A stretch of DNA of 41,457 nt from Actinomycetota bacterium (lineage in GTDB: Bacteria > Actinomycetota > Geothermincolia > Fen-727 > Anoxymicrobiaceae). Made by a program: the position numbers and the translations under genes. Below the pieces are notes generated by a model. The model was given only the letters and a program-made list of their open reading frames with translations. It was not told where the DNA came from and made no database searches. Positions within the stretch are counted from its first letter, which is position 1. Each line of letters begins with the position of its first letter. The stretch covers positions 1 through 41,457 of the forward strand of contig JAFGMY010000018.1 of NCBI GenBank assembly GCA_016927325.1, written 5' to 3'. This document shows, piece after piece, positions 10,517-19,382 of the stretch.

Positions 10517-11239
10517 TTGGAGGGTTACCGTCTCACACGCGCTGACGATCATCCATCAAGAGGTGTACCGACTATGGTTTCAGATGAGAAAATATCACCA
10601 GTTAAAGGCCCGGACACTGATGCGGAGCAGATATCAACCGGTGAAAAGATCGATTTAAGGCTACGCTGGTTCGCCGATTTTTACCTCAGGCCTTTTTACT
10701 GGCTGTTCGGCAAACTGGGGGTTTCCCCCAACTGGATCACATTTCTGGGTCTCGCCATGGCTTTGCTCTGCGGCTATCTCCTGGCAATCGGCAAGGTGCC
10801 GTATGCCGCCGCCGCTTTCACGGTTTCAGGCATACTCGATCTGCTGGACGGCTACGTGGCCAAAAAGTTCAACAGGATGTCGTCACTGGGTTCTTTTCTC
10901 GATTCGGTTTCCGACCGCATTGCGGATGCGGCTGTTTACCTCGGCTTGATGCTTTATTTCCTGAACCGCGGCGAGGGTCTCTATGCCGGACTGGCCGTCG
11001 CCGTAATGGTCCTTTCATTTCTCATAAGTTATGTGAGGGCAAAGGCGGAAACATTAGGGGTCAGGTGCAGGTCAGGGTTGATGTCAAGGGCTCCGAGGTT
11101 TCTGGTAATGCTTCTGGCCTTGTACTTGAACGGCTTGAGTGACTGGATCCTGCGAATCGACTTATGGATTCTTACGGTGCTGATACTGGAGACCCTGGCG
11201 GAGAGAATTATCGAAACATGGAGGGCGTTGGACAAGTGA
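10517..11239 (+). CDS. CDP-alcohol phosphatidyltransferase (PgsA/phosphatidylinositol-phosphate synthase-like); start possibly 10574
   Basis: CDP-OH-P motif DLLDGYVAKKFNRMSSLGSFLDSVSD (DxxDGxxAK..G..xD..xD), multi-TM; followed by acyltransferase with GTGA overlap. Confidence 0.85.
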   Translation: MEGYRLTRADDHPSRGVPTMVSDEKISPVKGPDTDAEQISTGEKIDLRLRWFADFYLRPFYWLFGKLGVSPNWITFLGLAMALLCGYLLAIGKVPYAAAAFTVSGILDLLDGYVAKKFNRMSSLGSFLDSVSDRIADAAVYLGLMLYFLNRGEGLYAGLAVAVMVLSFLISYVRAKAETLGVRCRSGLMSRAPRFLVMLLALYLNGLSDWILRIDLWILTVLILETLAERIIETWRALDK

Positions 11240-12114
11240 AGATTAATTACTACCTTTTTTTCATTATGGGAAAAGTGATAGGTTTTCTGCCGGTAGGCAT
11301 TTCGATGCGGCTTGCCAGGATCGGTGGAAGTGCTTACTACTACGCCGTGAAGAAAAAGCGGGAGCAGGCCAAGAAGAATATTCGGCGGGTGCTGGGAAAC
11401 GACGCATCAGGCAGGGAGATCGCGCGTATGGCTAAAAAGATGTGTCAGCATTACGCCCAGTACTGGATCGATATTTTCTGGGTGCCGACGAGGACCAGGG
11501 AGTACATACTGGACAGGTTTTCGATTATAGACCTCGAGAACTTCGACAAGGCCTTCGCCATGGGGAAAGGTGTACTGGTGGTCTTGCCTCATTTCGGGTC
11601 CTGGGAGGCGGGAGCGGTGTACCTTGCCACGCGGGGCAACTTTTCGGCGGTCGCGGAAGTGCTTGAGCCCCCCGAGCTGTTTCAACTGTTCTGTGAAATG
11701 AGAGAGTCGGTCGGAATAACAATATTTCCCTACGACCATAAGCCGAGAACAAGGCTCCGGATGATAGAGTTTTTAAGGGACGGGGGCATGCTCGCTCTTC
11801 TTGCCGACCGGGATATCAAGGGAACAGGTGTGGATGTGGAGTTTTTCGGGGAAACAACAACATTTCCACCCGGCCCCGCCGCACTGGCTTTCAAGGGAGA
11901 ATCTCCTATCGTATGCGTAAACGTAATGAAGAACAGTGACGGGACATGGACCGCCCGTGCGACCGAGCCGATAATGCCCGACATGGAGGCTGACAGAAGA
12001 GAGATATTGAGGGAAATGATGCAGGAAGTGGCATATAAGCTCGAGGATTTAATAAGAGACGACCCCGCCCAGTGGCATATGCTTATGCCCGCCTGGCCGG
12101 GTGACCGTGATTAG
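11236..12114 (+). CDS. LpxL/HtrB-family lysophospholipid acyltransferase (PIM acyltransferase-like)
   Basis: HFGSWEAGA acyltransferase motif, LLADRDIKGTGVDVEFFGE, PAALA; GTG start overlapping the upstream stop; track start 11164 likely too early. Confidence 0.85.
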   Translation: MKINYYLFFIMGKVIGFLPVGISMRLARIGGSAYYYAVKKKREQAKKNIRRVLGNDASGREIARMAKKMCQHYAQYWIDIFWVPTRTREYILDRFSIIDLENFDKAFAMGKGVLVVLPHFGSWEAGAVYLATRGNFSAVAEVLEPPELFQLFCEMRESVGITIFPYDHKPRTRLRMIEFLRDGGMLALLADRDIKGTGVDVEFFGETTTFPPGPAALAFKGESPIVCVNVMKNSDGTWTARATEPIMPDMEADRREILREMMQEVAYKLEDLIRDDPAQWHMLMPAWPGDRD

Positions 12115-13211
12115 CCGCGGATAATATCGAGTATCAATTCACGCGTACTTCTTTCTCCCGGCAGGGAGTAGTGGCTTCCCTCAATGAAGACCGGTTTTCC
12201 CAGGTGGAACTTTGATGCGGCCGCCGTTGAAGATTCGGGGCTGTTCAACCATGTTCCTGCGGTTGACAGTACCGTTACATTGCCCGAAGCGATGTTTTCC
12301 GGCACTTTCATGCCGCCGATAAGTTTTGACAGGCTGACCCTTGTTCCGGGTTCGTGTCTCGCCGGAGGTTTGAACGCTGAGACAAGCACATCGAGAATGT
12401 TGAGTTCTCTGAGGGCGTTCACCGCGCATGAGCCGTCCGCAGCTATGGCCGTCGGGTCAACAGCCACGGCGTGCAGTACCTCCTCGCGATCGCCGGCGCA
12501 TTTGACAGCCGCGATACCGCCCATGCCGACACCGACAACCACGATTTCATTACTTCCGGTTCTTTCGACGAGCGTTTCCGCCATCGCTTCGACTGTGATC
12601 TCCATGAACGGGGATGACAAGCCCCGTGGATTCATGCCGTGACCGTCGATGTCGAACGCAATCGAGGCGTGTCCCTCGGAAGAGAGGAAGGTGGCGAGTC
12701 CGCGTAGGTCTTCTCTGGAGCCGCCGTACTCGTGGATCAGCATGACCGGGACGTTGATGTCACCGGTTTCGCATGGATTCATCAACAAAGCGGGCACGCG
12801 CAAGCCGTCCGTCTCTACATAAACCGTCTCTGTTCCACCAGCCTCCGGCACCGGCAGTCCAACCCTTTTTTTTCGGGCAAAGGAAATCCCGGTGATTCTG
12901 AAAATAAATGAAAGAAAAAACTGGGCGATCGTGGCCGCTAAAATGCCAAGCGTGAGAAGCACCAGTGTTTCCACTCCCTCCACATCGGGAGCTGCGAAAT
13001 GACTGGGTTCTGAAAAGTACCAGGACCCGGAAATGACGATCATTAGAAGGCCGGCTGCGATGGTCCAGTACTTCCTGTCGGGGCAGCCGGTGAGGGAAAT
13101 TCCGTTCAGTTTTTTCCACGCGACCAGGAACTGCCAAAGCCCGAGCGCCAGGAAGAAGAACATTATGAGCATGGCCGGCAGGTCGCCTCTGGCGTGCACT
13201 ACGTTTTTCAT
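12111..13211 (-). CDS. Alpha/beta hydrolase with N-terminal transmembrane segments
   Basis: 366 aa; N-terminal hydrophobic helices, then VPVMLIHEYGGSREDLRGLATFLSSEGHASIAFDIDGHG and VGVGMGG nucleophile-elbow-like sequence. Confidence 0.75.
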   Translation of the reverse strand: MKNVVHARGDLPAMLIMFFFLALGLWQFLVAWKKLNGISLTGCPDRKYWTIAAGLLMIVISGSWYFSEPSHFAAPDVEGVETLVLLTLGILAATIAQFFLSFIFRITGISFARKKRVGLPVPEAGGTETVYVETDGLRVPALLMNPCETGDINVPVMLIHEYGGSREDLRGLATFLSSEGHASIAFDIDGHGMNPRGLSSPFMEITVEAMAETLVERTGSNEIVVVGVGMGGIAAVKCAGDREEVLHAVAVDPTAIAADGSCAVNALRELNILDVLVSAFKPPARHEPGTRVSLSKLIGGMKVPENIASGNVTVLSTAGTWLNSPESSTAAASKFHLGKPVFIEGSHYSLPGERSTRELILDIIRG

Positions 13212-13876
13212 CAGCGGCCCGCTCCTCTCCTGAAGCTTCCCGGAGTTCTGATCGAGCTCAGGACTCTATACTCGGCATTGGTGAGCTTCTTCGCGAGCGG
13301 GGCATAAAGCGGCAGCGCCGCCCTGGCGGCGCATGCGGAAGCTGCCGCCAGGAGCAACCCGCCCGCAATGTCCAGCGGATAATGTACGCCGGCAGCCACT
13401 CTTGAAAAGCATGCGTAAAAGCCCAGCAGAAGCATGGCGGCGGCTACCCGCCTGTTGTAAAAAAAGACCGCTAACGCCATTGTGAAAAACAGGGTGGCCG
13501 GATTGGAGGGGAACGCGGAGTCGGTATTGTGATAAAAGAGGAAATTAACCTCATAGCTGGTAAAGGGGCGCGGCCTGAAGAACATATTATTGAGTATGAA
13601 AAGAAGGGCCATTGATATAATGACAGCGAGAAACACTGAGAGGAATCCGGAAAAAGCGTTTTCTCTTTCGCGGCGGTTCATTGCCATTGGTATGGTAAGG
13701 AGTACAAGTATGACGAGGACAACTGGTATTATGTGATCATCCGCCCCCAGGCGGAAAAACCAGTCCAGTGCTCGGTTGCCGCCGGCGAGTGAGTTGGCGG
13801 CCTGGAAAAATGCTTTGTCTATTGATATAAGAAGTCGAGCTATTGCGGTCACGCGGCTCCCTGCTGTTGCGAACAT
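13211..13876 (-). CDS. PAP2-superfamily membrane phosphatase (BcrC-like)
   Basis: FFRPRPF, FPSNP (variant of PSGH), SRVAAGVHYPLDIAGG; multi-TM. Confidence 0.8.
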   Translation of the reverse strand: MFATAGSRVTAIARLLISIDKAFFQAANSLAGGNRALDWFFRLGADDHIIPVVLVILVLLTIPMAMNRRERENAFSGFLSVFLAVIISMALLFILNNMFFRPRPFTSYEVNFLFYHNTDSAFPSNPATLFFTMALAVFFYNRRVAAAMLLLGFYACFSRVAAGVHYPLDIAGGLLLAAASACAARAALPLYAPLAKKLTNAEYRVLSSIRTPGSFRRGAGR

Positions 13877-13943
13877 GCTGTCGGCTTTGAAACGCAGGGA
13901 GAATAATAACCGATTTCGAAGGTAAATGCATGGTAGTGGTCAT

Positions 13944-15074
13944 ATGAGAATAGCAATCGTTTCACCATATTCCTGGAAGCATCCGGGTGGAGTCAACAAT
14001 CATATCCGGGGCTTGTCCGGTCAATTGATAAAGCTCGGCCACGAGGTCGCCGTTATGGCTCCCGACGGTTCCGGGAAGGCGGACGGAGCTTCAGTCGTTG
14101 AAACACGGTGGGGCGACTGCCCGGTATTTTCCGCAGGCAGATCATTCGCGATCCCCGCGAACGGTTCCATCGCCAACCTGGCACTGGTTCCCGGAACCGG
14201 AAGAAGGGTCAGGGCGTTTCTGCGGGAGGGACGGTTCGACGTTGTGCACGTGCACGAACCTCTGGTGCCCCTGGTGTCTACGGCGGCTCTGGGTGGTACC
14301 GGGTACCGGCTGGTTGCGACATTCCATGCGGCATCTGAAGGCCAGGACCTTCTCTACAGGGTCGCAAGATTAAGGTATGGGAGGCTTTTTGAAAATATAG
14401 ACTGCAGGGTAGCGGTTTCTCTCTCGGCGAAAAAAGTAATAGCGGGATATTTTCCGGGGGAGTACAGGATAGTGCCGAATGGGGTTGAAGAATCGAGATT
14501 CAGCGGTTTTGTCGGTACCGGAAAAAAGGAACTGTGGAGAAACGAGACTTTGATCCTGTTTGTGGGGAGGGACGAACCCAGGAAAGGGCTGCCGGTCCTG
14601 CTGGAAGCTTTCGAAACGGTGGTGAAGAAAATGCCAGGTTGCAGGCTGTTGCTCGCCGGGTCTTCAATAGAGGAAGAAAGGGTCTTTCCGAAGCTGAGTC
14701 CCGAGCTTCGGCGGAAGGTGACCGTTCTCGGCCATGTAAGTGATGAGGAGCTTCCCGCGTACTACGCGATGTCGGATGTCTTCTGCGCTCCCGCGCTGGG
14801 CGGAGAGAGCTTCGGCATCATTTTACTCGAGGCGATGGCGGCGGGCACACCGGTTGTAGCTTCGGACATAGACGGTTACAGGGACGTGGTTGAATCCACC
14901 GGGGGCGGTATTTTGTTTGAGAATGGAAACGCGAGACATCTCTCATGCAAGTTGATGGAGGTTCTTGCAGACCGGGAGTTTCGCGGCAGGCTTGCATCCG
15001 ACGGACGAAATGGTGTTAAGCGGTATTCATGGGACCGGGTGGCGCTGGAAATAGAGTCTTGCTACAGAAGCTGA
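13944..15074 (+). CDS. pimA: GT4 glycosyltransferase, PimA-like (phosphatidylinositol mannosyltransferase)
   Basis: MRIAIVSPYSWKHPGGVNNHIRGLSGQLIKLGHEVAVMAP; FVGRDEPRKGLPVLLEAF; SFGIILLEAMAAGTPVVASDIDGYRDVV; start inferred at 13944 rather than 13926. Confidence 0.85.
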   Translation: MRIAIVSPYSWKHPGGVNNHIRGLSGQLIKLGHEVAVMAPDGSGKADGASVVETRWGDCPVFSAGRSFAIPANGSIANLALVPGTGRRVRAFLREGRFDVVHVHEPLVPLVSTAALGGTGYRLVATFHAASEGQDLLYRVARLRYGRLFENIDCRVAVSLSAKKVIAGYFPGEYRIVPNGVEESRFSGFVGTGKKELWRNETLILFVGRDEPRKGLPVLLEAFETVVKKMPGCRLLLAGSSIEEERVFPKLSPELRRKVTVLGHVSDEELPAYYAMSDVFCAPALGGESFGIILLEAMAAGTPVVASDIDGYRDVVESTGGGILFENGNARHLSCKLMEVLADREFRGRLASDGRNGVKRYSWDRVALEIESCYRS

Positions 15075-15124
15075 AACCGAACCTGACACGGTTGTTAATC
15101 GGTTACCTGCTATACGGGGAGTGA

Positions 15125-16807
15125 TTGAAGATGGGTGATATTTCAGGCGATGGTCTCCGGTGGTGGGGATGGGGAGAAACGAATAAGAGTTACCCGGTAG
15201 AGAAAAGGCCGGAGTATATTGAGTATCTCAAGAAAAGAATCGGCGTTGAAATAAAGGAACTGCGCACCCCCGATCCGAAACTGGGGCAGATTGATCTTCA
15301 GAAACCGGGGATAAGTGAAAAAGACCTGAAGCGTCTCGAGAAAGCAGCCGGGGGCGGAATGGTTTCAACCACTGATGAAGACCGGATAAGACATGCGGCC
15401 GGCAAGAGCTACAGGGATGTAATCCGGGCCCGGCTCGGAGTGATAGAAAACCCTCCTGACGCTGTTTTTTATCCAGGGTCTGAGGAAGATGTGGCGTCTG
15501 TAATGGAAGCGGCTGAAGACATGTCCCTGGCGCTGGTTCCATACTGCGGCGGAAGCAGTGTGGTCGGGGGTGTAGAGCCGATGAAAGGAGCAGATCTTAA
15601 GGGTACGGTCTCCGTTGATATGCGCGGCATGGCGGAACTCATTTGCGTTGACCCGGTAAGCATGACGGCCAGGTTCCAGGCGGGCGTCTGGGGCCCGCGG
15701 CTCGAAGCCGAACTGGAAAAACACGGCTTGTATCTGGGCCATGCGCCCGAGTCTTTTAAATACAGCGGTCTGGGAGGATGGATCGCCAGCAGATCCGCAG
15801 GGAGACAGTCGACCGGTTACGGGAAGATCGAGGAGATGGTTGAGTCACTGCGTATGATCGCTCCCGGGGGAGTTGTGGATACGCGGGAAACTCCCGCCTC
15901 GGCAACAGGTCCCGACCTTGTGCGGATTGTCTGCGGCTCTGAAGGTGTTCTGGGAATAGTAACGGAGGCAACGGTGAAAGTCCGCAGGAGGCCGGAGCTG
16001 TTCAATTACAGGGGACTTCTGTTCAAGGAGTTCGAAGCGGGAGCCGAGGCGGTGCGCGAGATCATGCAGACAGGGGTTGTCCCTGAGACGATAAGGGTCT
16101 CGGATATGGAGGAGACGGCCCTTGCGTACAGGCTGATGGGGCGTTTCAAGAACAAGGCCCTAGATGCAGGACTGGATTTGGCGATGAAGACTCTCGGGTC
16201 GATTGGTTACTCGTTCGACAGGGGTTCATACGCGGTGATCGGGTGTGAAGGGGAGGAAAAAGACGTCCGCCGCCGCATGCGGAAGATCATGTCTGTGTGC
16301 AGAAAACACGGGGCGTTCCCGCTGGGCAGATATGCGGGGAACCAATGGTATAAGAACCGTTACGACCACCCGTACCTGAGGGACATTATGCTCGGCTGGG
16401 GCCTGCTCGTCGACACCCTCGAAACAGCGGCAGACTGGTCGAAGGTGTCTGGTTTGCAGGAGAAGGTCACCGGGGCGATAAAAGGAGCACTGGACGATTA
16501 CGGCTCGAAGTCAATTGTGACCAGCCACCTTTCTCATTCTTACCGAAGTGGATCGAGCCTGTATTTCATTTTTATTGGAAACCGTTCGGAGGGGCGGGAG
16601 ATAGAACAGTGGGAACACCTCAAGAGAAAAGCAGGAGAGGCGATTCTGGCCGGAGGCGGAACGATCAGCCATCATCACGGAGTGGGTTACGAACACGTTC
16701 CCTGGTTTGTCCGTGAGTATGGGGAGCAGGGCATGAGCGCCTTAAGGGCCTTGAAGAGCGCACTGGATCCATCGGGAATCATGAATCCCGGCAAGCTTGG
16801 GCTTTAA
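15125..16807 (+). CDS. FAD-binding oxidase, alkyldihydroxyacetonephosphate synthase (AGPS)-like
   Basis: N-terminal RWWGWGE; FAD_binding_4 region VPYCGGSSVVGGVEP...; SATGPDLVRIVCGSEGVLGIVTEATVKV; C-terminal GGTISHHHGVG. Confidence 0.85.
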   Translation: MKMGDISGDGLRWWGWGETNKSYPVEKRPEYIEYLKKRIGVEIKELRTPDPKLGQIDLQKPGISEKDLKRLEKAAGGGMVSTTDEDRIRHAAGKSYRDVIRARLGVIENPPDAVFYPGSEEDVASVMEAAEDMSLALVPYCGGSSVVGGVEPMKGADLKGTVSVDMRGMAELICVDPVSMTARFQAGVWGPRLEAELEKHGLYLGHAPESFKYSGLGGWIASRSAGRQSTGYGKIEEMVESLRMIAPGGVVDTRETPASATGPDLVRIVCGSEGVLGIVTEATVKVRRRPELFNYRGLLFKEFEAGAEAVREIMQTGVVPETIRVSDMEETALAYRLMGRFKNKALDAGLDLAMKTLGSIGYSFDRGSYAVIGCEGEEKDVRRRMRKIMSVCRKHGAFPLGRYAGNQWYKNRYDHPYLRDIMLGWGLLVDTLETAADWSKVSGLQEKVTGAIKGALDDYGSKSIVTSHLSHSYRSGSSLYFIFIGNRSEGREIEQWEHLKRKAGEAILAGGGTISHHHGVGYEHVPWFVREYGEQGMSALRALKSALDPSGIMNPGKLGL

Positions 16808-17059
16808 TGAAGAGCCGGACCGACGCCTGGAGCGCCCGGCTGTATTCCACGCCCTTGTGATCCGTACCCTCCGGTGCGTACGACGCCGAACCGAGAGCGC
16901 GACTGGAGAGTCACGCCACAAATGACGGAAGCCAGAGACGAGATTCTGCTTCCGGCAAAACCAAACCGCATGCATTGGGGTTGACTTATGTCATTATGAT
17001 ATTTGGTGCTATTGGGTTAGAATCAAGAAACAGTTGTTCTCTAGAAAGTCGAGGTACAA

Positions 17060-17278
17060 ATGAGGGAAAAAGTGGAAGAGGTGCTCGGGAAAGTAAGGCC
17101 GATGCTCCAGAGCGACGGCGGAGACGTCGAGTTGGTTGATATCGAGGATGGAATCGTAAAGGTGAAACTGCTTGGCGCCTGCGGCGGTTGCCCAATGTCG
17201 ACGATGACGCTCAAGAGAGGCATTGAAGCCAAGCTGATGGAAGAAATTCCTGAAGTAAAAGGCGTCGAATCGGTCTGA
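17060..17278 (+). CDS. NifU C-terminal-domain Fe-S scaffold protein
   Basis: 72 aa; [45 protein letters not shown] with CxxC. Confidence 0.93.
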   Translation: MREKVEEVLGKVRPMLQSDGGDVELVDIEDGIVKVKLLGACGGCPMSTMTLKRGIEAKLMEEIPEVKGVESV

Positions 17279-17405
17279 TTCCGATTCTCATGGAATCTGG
17301 AAATTTTATATTTGTCGAATATCAAGTTTGTGGAGTGCGGCAGCATGAGACAAACTTGAAACCTGTAATGGGGACTATTCTAAATTGAAACAAAGGGAGC
17401 GTTAG

Positions 17406-18185
17406 TTGTATTTCGCGGGTGTTGATATAGGTTCGATAACCGCAAAAGCGGTAGTTCTCGATAACGACACGATACTCTCGACCAGCCTGGCCAGGACCGG
17501 GCACGACAGCAGAAACGCGGGGCGGATGGTTCTGGAGGAAGCGCTTGGTGAAGCAGGGATATCAGAGGAGGACCTGGCTAAGGTTATCGCGACGGGATAC
17601 GGCAGGCTGAACGTTGATTTCACCGACGAGAAAGTAACGGAGATAACCTGCCATGCCAGGGGTGCGCACTTCTCACTTCCCGATGTCAGAACCGTGATCG
17701 ATCTTGGGGGACAGGACTCCAAAGGGATAGCAATCGGCGATAACGGAAAAGTAATTGATTTTGTGATGAACGACAAGTGTGCCGCCGGAACCGGAAGGTT
17801 TCTGGAGGTAATGGCCGCGGCGCTGCAGGTGGACCTTGGAGACCTCGGTTCTATTTCGAGAGAGTCGAAGGACCCGGCGCCGATCAGCAGCGTATGCACG
17901 GTCTTCGCTGAAAGCGAAGTCATATCAAGGGTCGCCGAAGGAGTGCTGAAAACGGATATTATAGCCGGTATCCATAAAGCTATCGCGTCCAGAATATTCG
18001 CTATGATTTCCAGGATTCCGGTAAACGAAAAAATAGTCATGACCGGCGGTGTCGCCAGGAACAGCGGTGTCGTGGATGCTTTGGAGGAAAGGTTTAAAAC
18101 GAGGATAATTGTTCCCGGGATGCCTCAGCATATGGGATCTCTCGGAGCCGCCATCATCGCCAGGGAACGTTCCAATGAAACGTGA
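17406..18185 (+). CDS. 2-hydroxyacyl-CoA dehydratase activator ATPase (HgdC/BcrA/BadF family)
   Basis: YFAGVDIGSITAKAVVLD, DLGGQDSKGIAIGDNGKVIDFVMNDKCAAGTGRFLEVMA, MTGGVARNSGVV. Confidence 0.93.
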   Translation: MYFAGVDIGSITAKAVVLDNDTILSTSLARTGHDSRNAGRMVLEEALGEAGISEEDLAKVIATGYGRLNVDFTDEKVTEITCHARGAHFSLPDVRTVIDLGGQDSKGIAIGDNGKVIDFVMNDKCAAGTGRFLEVMAAALQVDLGDLGSISRESKDPAPISSVCTVFAESEVISRVAEGVLKTDIIAGIHKAIASRIFAMISRIPVNEKIVMTGGVARNSGVVDALEERFKTRIIVPGMPQHMGSLGAAIIARERSNET

Positions 18186-18227
18186 TCATTAAATATTGTC
18201 TGATTGAAGACCGGGGTGCCGGGAAAA

Positions 18228-19364
18228 ATGTGTGACACTCTTTCGACTCTTTTCGACATGCGGCAGGATCCTTATTCCGGAGCAAGGAGCCTGCATGCGG
18301 CAGGCAGGAGTATCCTGGGATACTCTTGTTCTTATGTACCTGAAGAACTGATATACGCGGCAGGAGTCGTGCCTGTCAGGATTCTCGGGGATAATAAGCA
18401 GAGGGTGGCCTGGGGAGGACATCTTCAAAACTACTGCTGTTCGCTTTCAAGGTCTACTCTGGATATGGCGCTCAACAAGGAGTTTGATTTTGTCGATGGA
18501 TTTGTATTCGGGCATACCTGTGACACGATGCAGAGGTTGAGCGACATCTTGAGGATAAACGCCGGTTTTGAGTTTCACGCGGACCTGGTCGCGCCGTCGA
18601 GGCTTAATGGCGAGGCTGCGTTCGGGTACATGCTTGAGGAACTCGGGGAGTTCAGGTCGAAGCTCGAGGCCCGTTACGGGCCGATAAGCGATGAACGAAT
18701 CGTAGAAAGCATGGCTGTTTATCATGAAAACAGGAAGCTCGTGCGCAAGTTGTACGAGCTCAAGAAACGTAGTCCCGGTAAAATTACGTCTACGGACCTT
18801 ATCTGGGCGGCAACTGCGGGTTATCTGATGGACAGGGCCGGGCACACCAGGCTTCTGAGGGCTCTGCTTGACGAGCTTGAATCCTTAAGCGTCACGCCAG
18901 AGCCGGGGGATGAGAAAATCCCGCTTTTCGGCATCGGTTCCGTGATGGACCAGTGGGAGTTTCTGGATATGATGGAAACCGCCGGCGGCACTTTCATCAA
19001 CGACGATTTCTGCAATGGAGGCCGATACGCTGAGGATTTTGTGCCCGGACCGGATGAGCCTATGGCCGCTCTCGCCCGGAGCTTGATGGGCAGGGCTTCC
19101 TGTCCATGCAAACATGGCGGGGACAGGTCAACCGCGCTGATTGACAAAGTGAAGTATTCCGGCGCTGCAGGGGTGGTGTTTTTCCTGCTCAAATACTGTG
19201 ATCCTCATTCATTCGAGTATCCTCATTTGAAATATTTATTGGGTGAACTGGGTGTGCCTTCAATACTGGTCGAGATTGAACATGGTGCCGTATCGATGGA
19301 AAGCATGCGGACGAGAATCGAAGCTTTGCTGGAAACGATCAAAGGATTGAAGCAGGCCCGTTAA
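18228..19364 (+). CDS. 2-hydroxyacyl-CoA dehydratase / benzoyl-CoA reductase family subunit (HgdB-like)
   Basis: GYSCSYVPEELIYAAGVVPVRI, CPCKHGGDRS, GVVFFLLKYCDPHSFEYPHLKYLLGELGVPSILVE; ATG 18228 preferred over 18204. Confidence 0.88.
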   Translation: MCDTLSTLFDMRQDPYSGARSLHAAGRSILGYSCSYVPEELIYAAGVVPVRILGDNKQRVAWGGHLQNYCCSLSRSTLDMALNKEFDFVDGFVFGHTCDTMQRLSDILRINAGFEFHADLVAPSRLNGEAAFGYMLEELGEFRSKLEARYGPISDERIVESMAVYHENRKLVRKLYELKKRSPGKITSTDLIWAATAGYLMDRAGHTRLLRALLDELESLSVTPEPGDEKIPLFGIGSVMDQWEFLDMMETAGGTFINDDFCNGGRYAEDFVPGPDEPMAALARSLMGRASCPCKHGGDRSTALIDKVKYSGAAGVVFFLLKYCDPHSFEYPHLKYLLGELGVPSILVEIEHGAVSMESMRTRIEALLETIKGLKQAR

Positions 19365-19382
19365 CAGAAGCCGTTAATCCGG

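Noticed and set aside
12184-12642. 152-aa plus-strand ORF and other long antisense ORFs across the window
   Set aside because: Opposite to well-supported coding genes; low-complexity composition typical of antisense translation of GC-rich codons.
16981-17000. TTGACT...TATGAT promoter upstream of the NifU-C gene
   Set aside because: Spacer of 8 nt is not compatible with a sigma70-type promoter.
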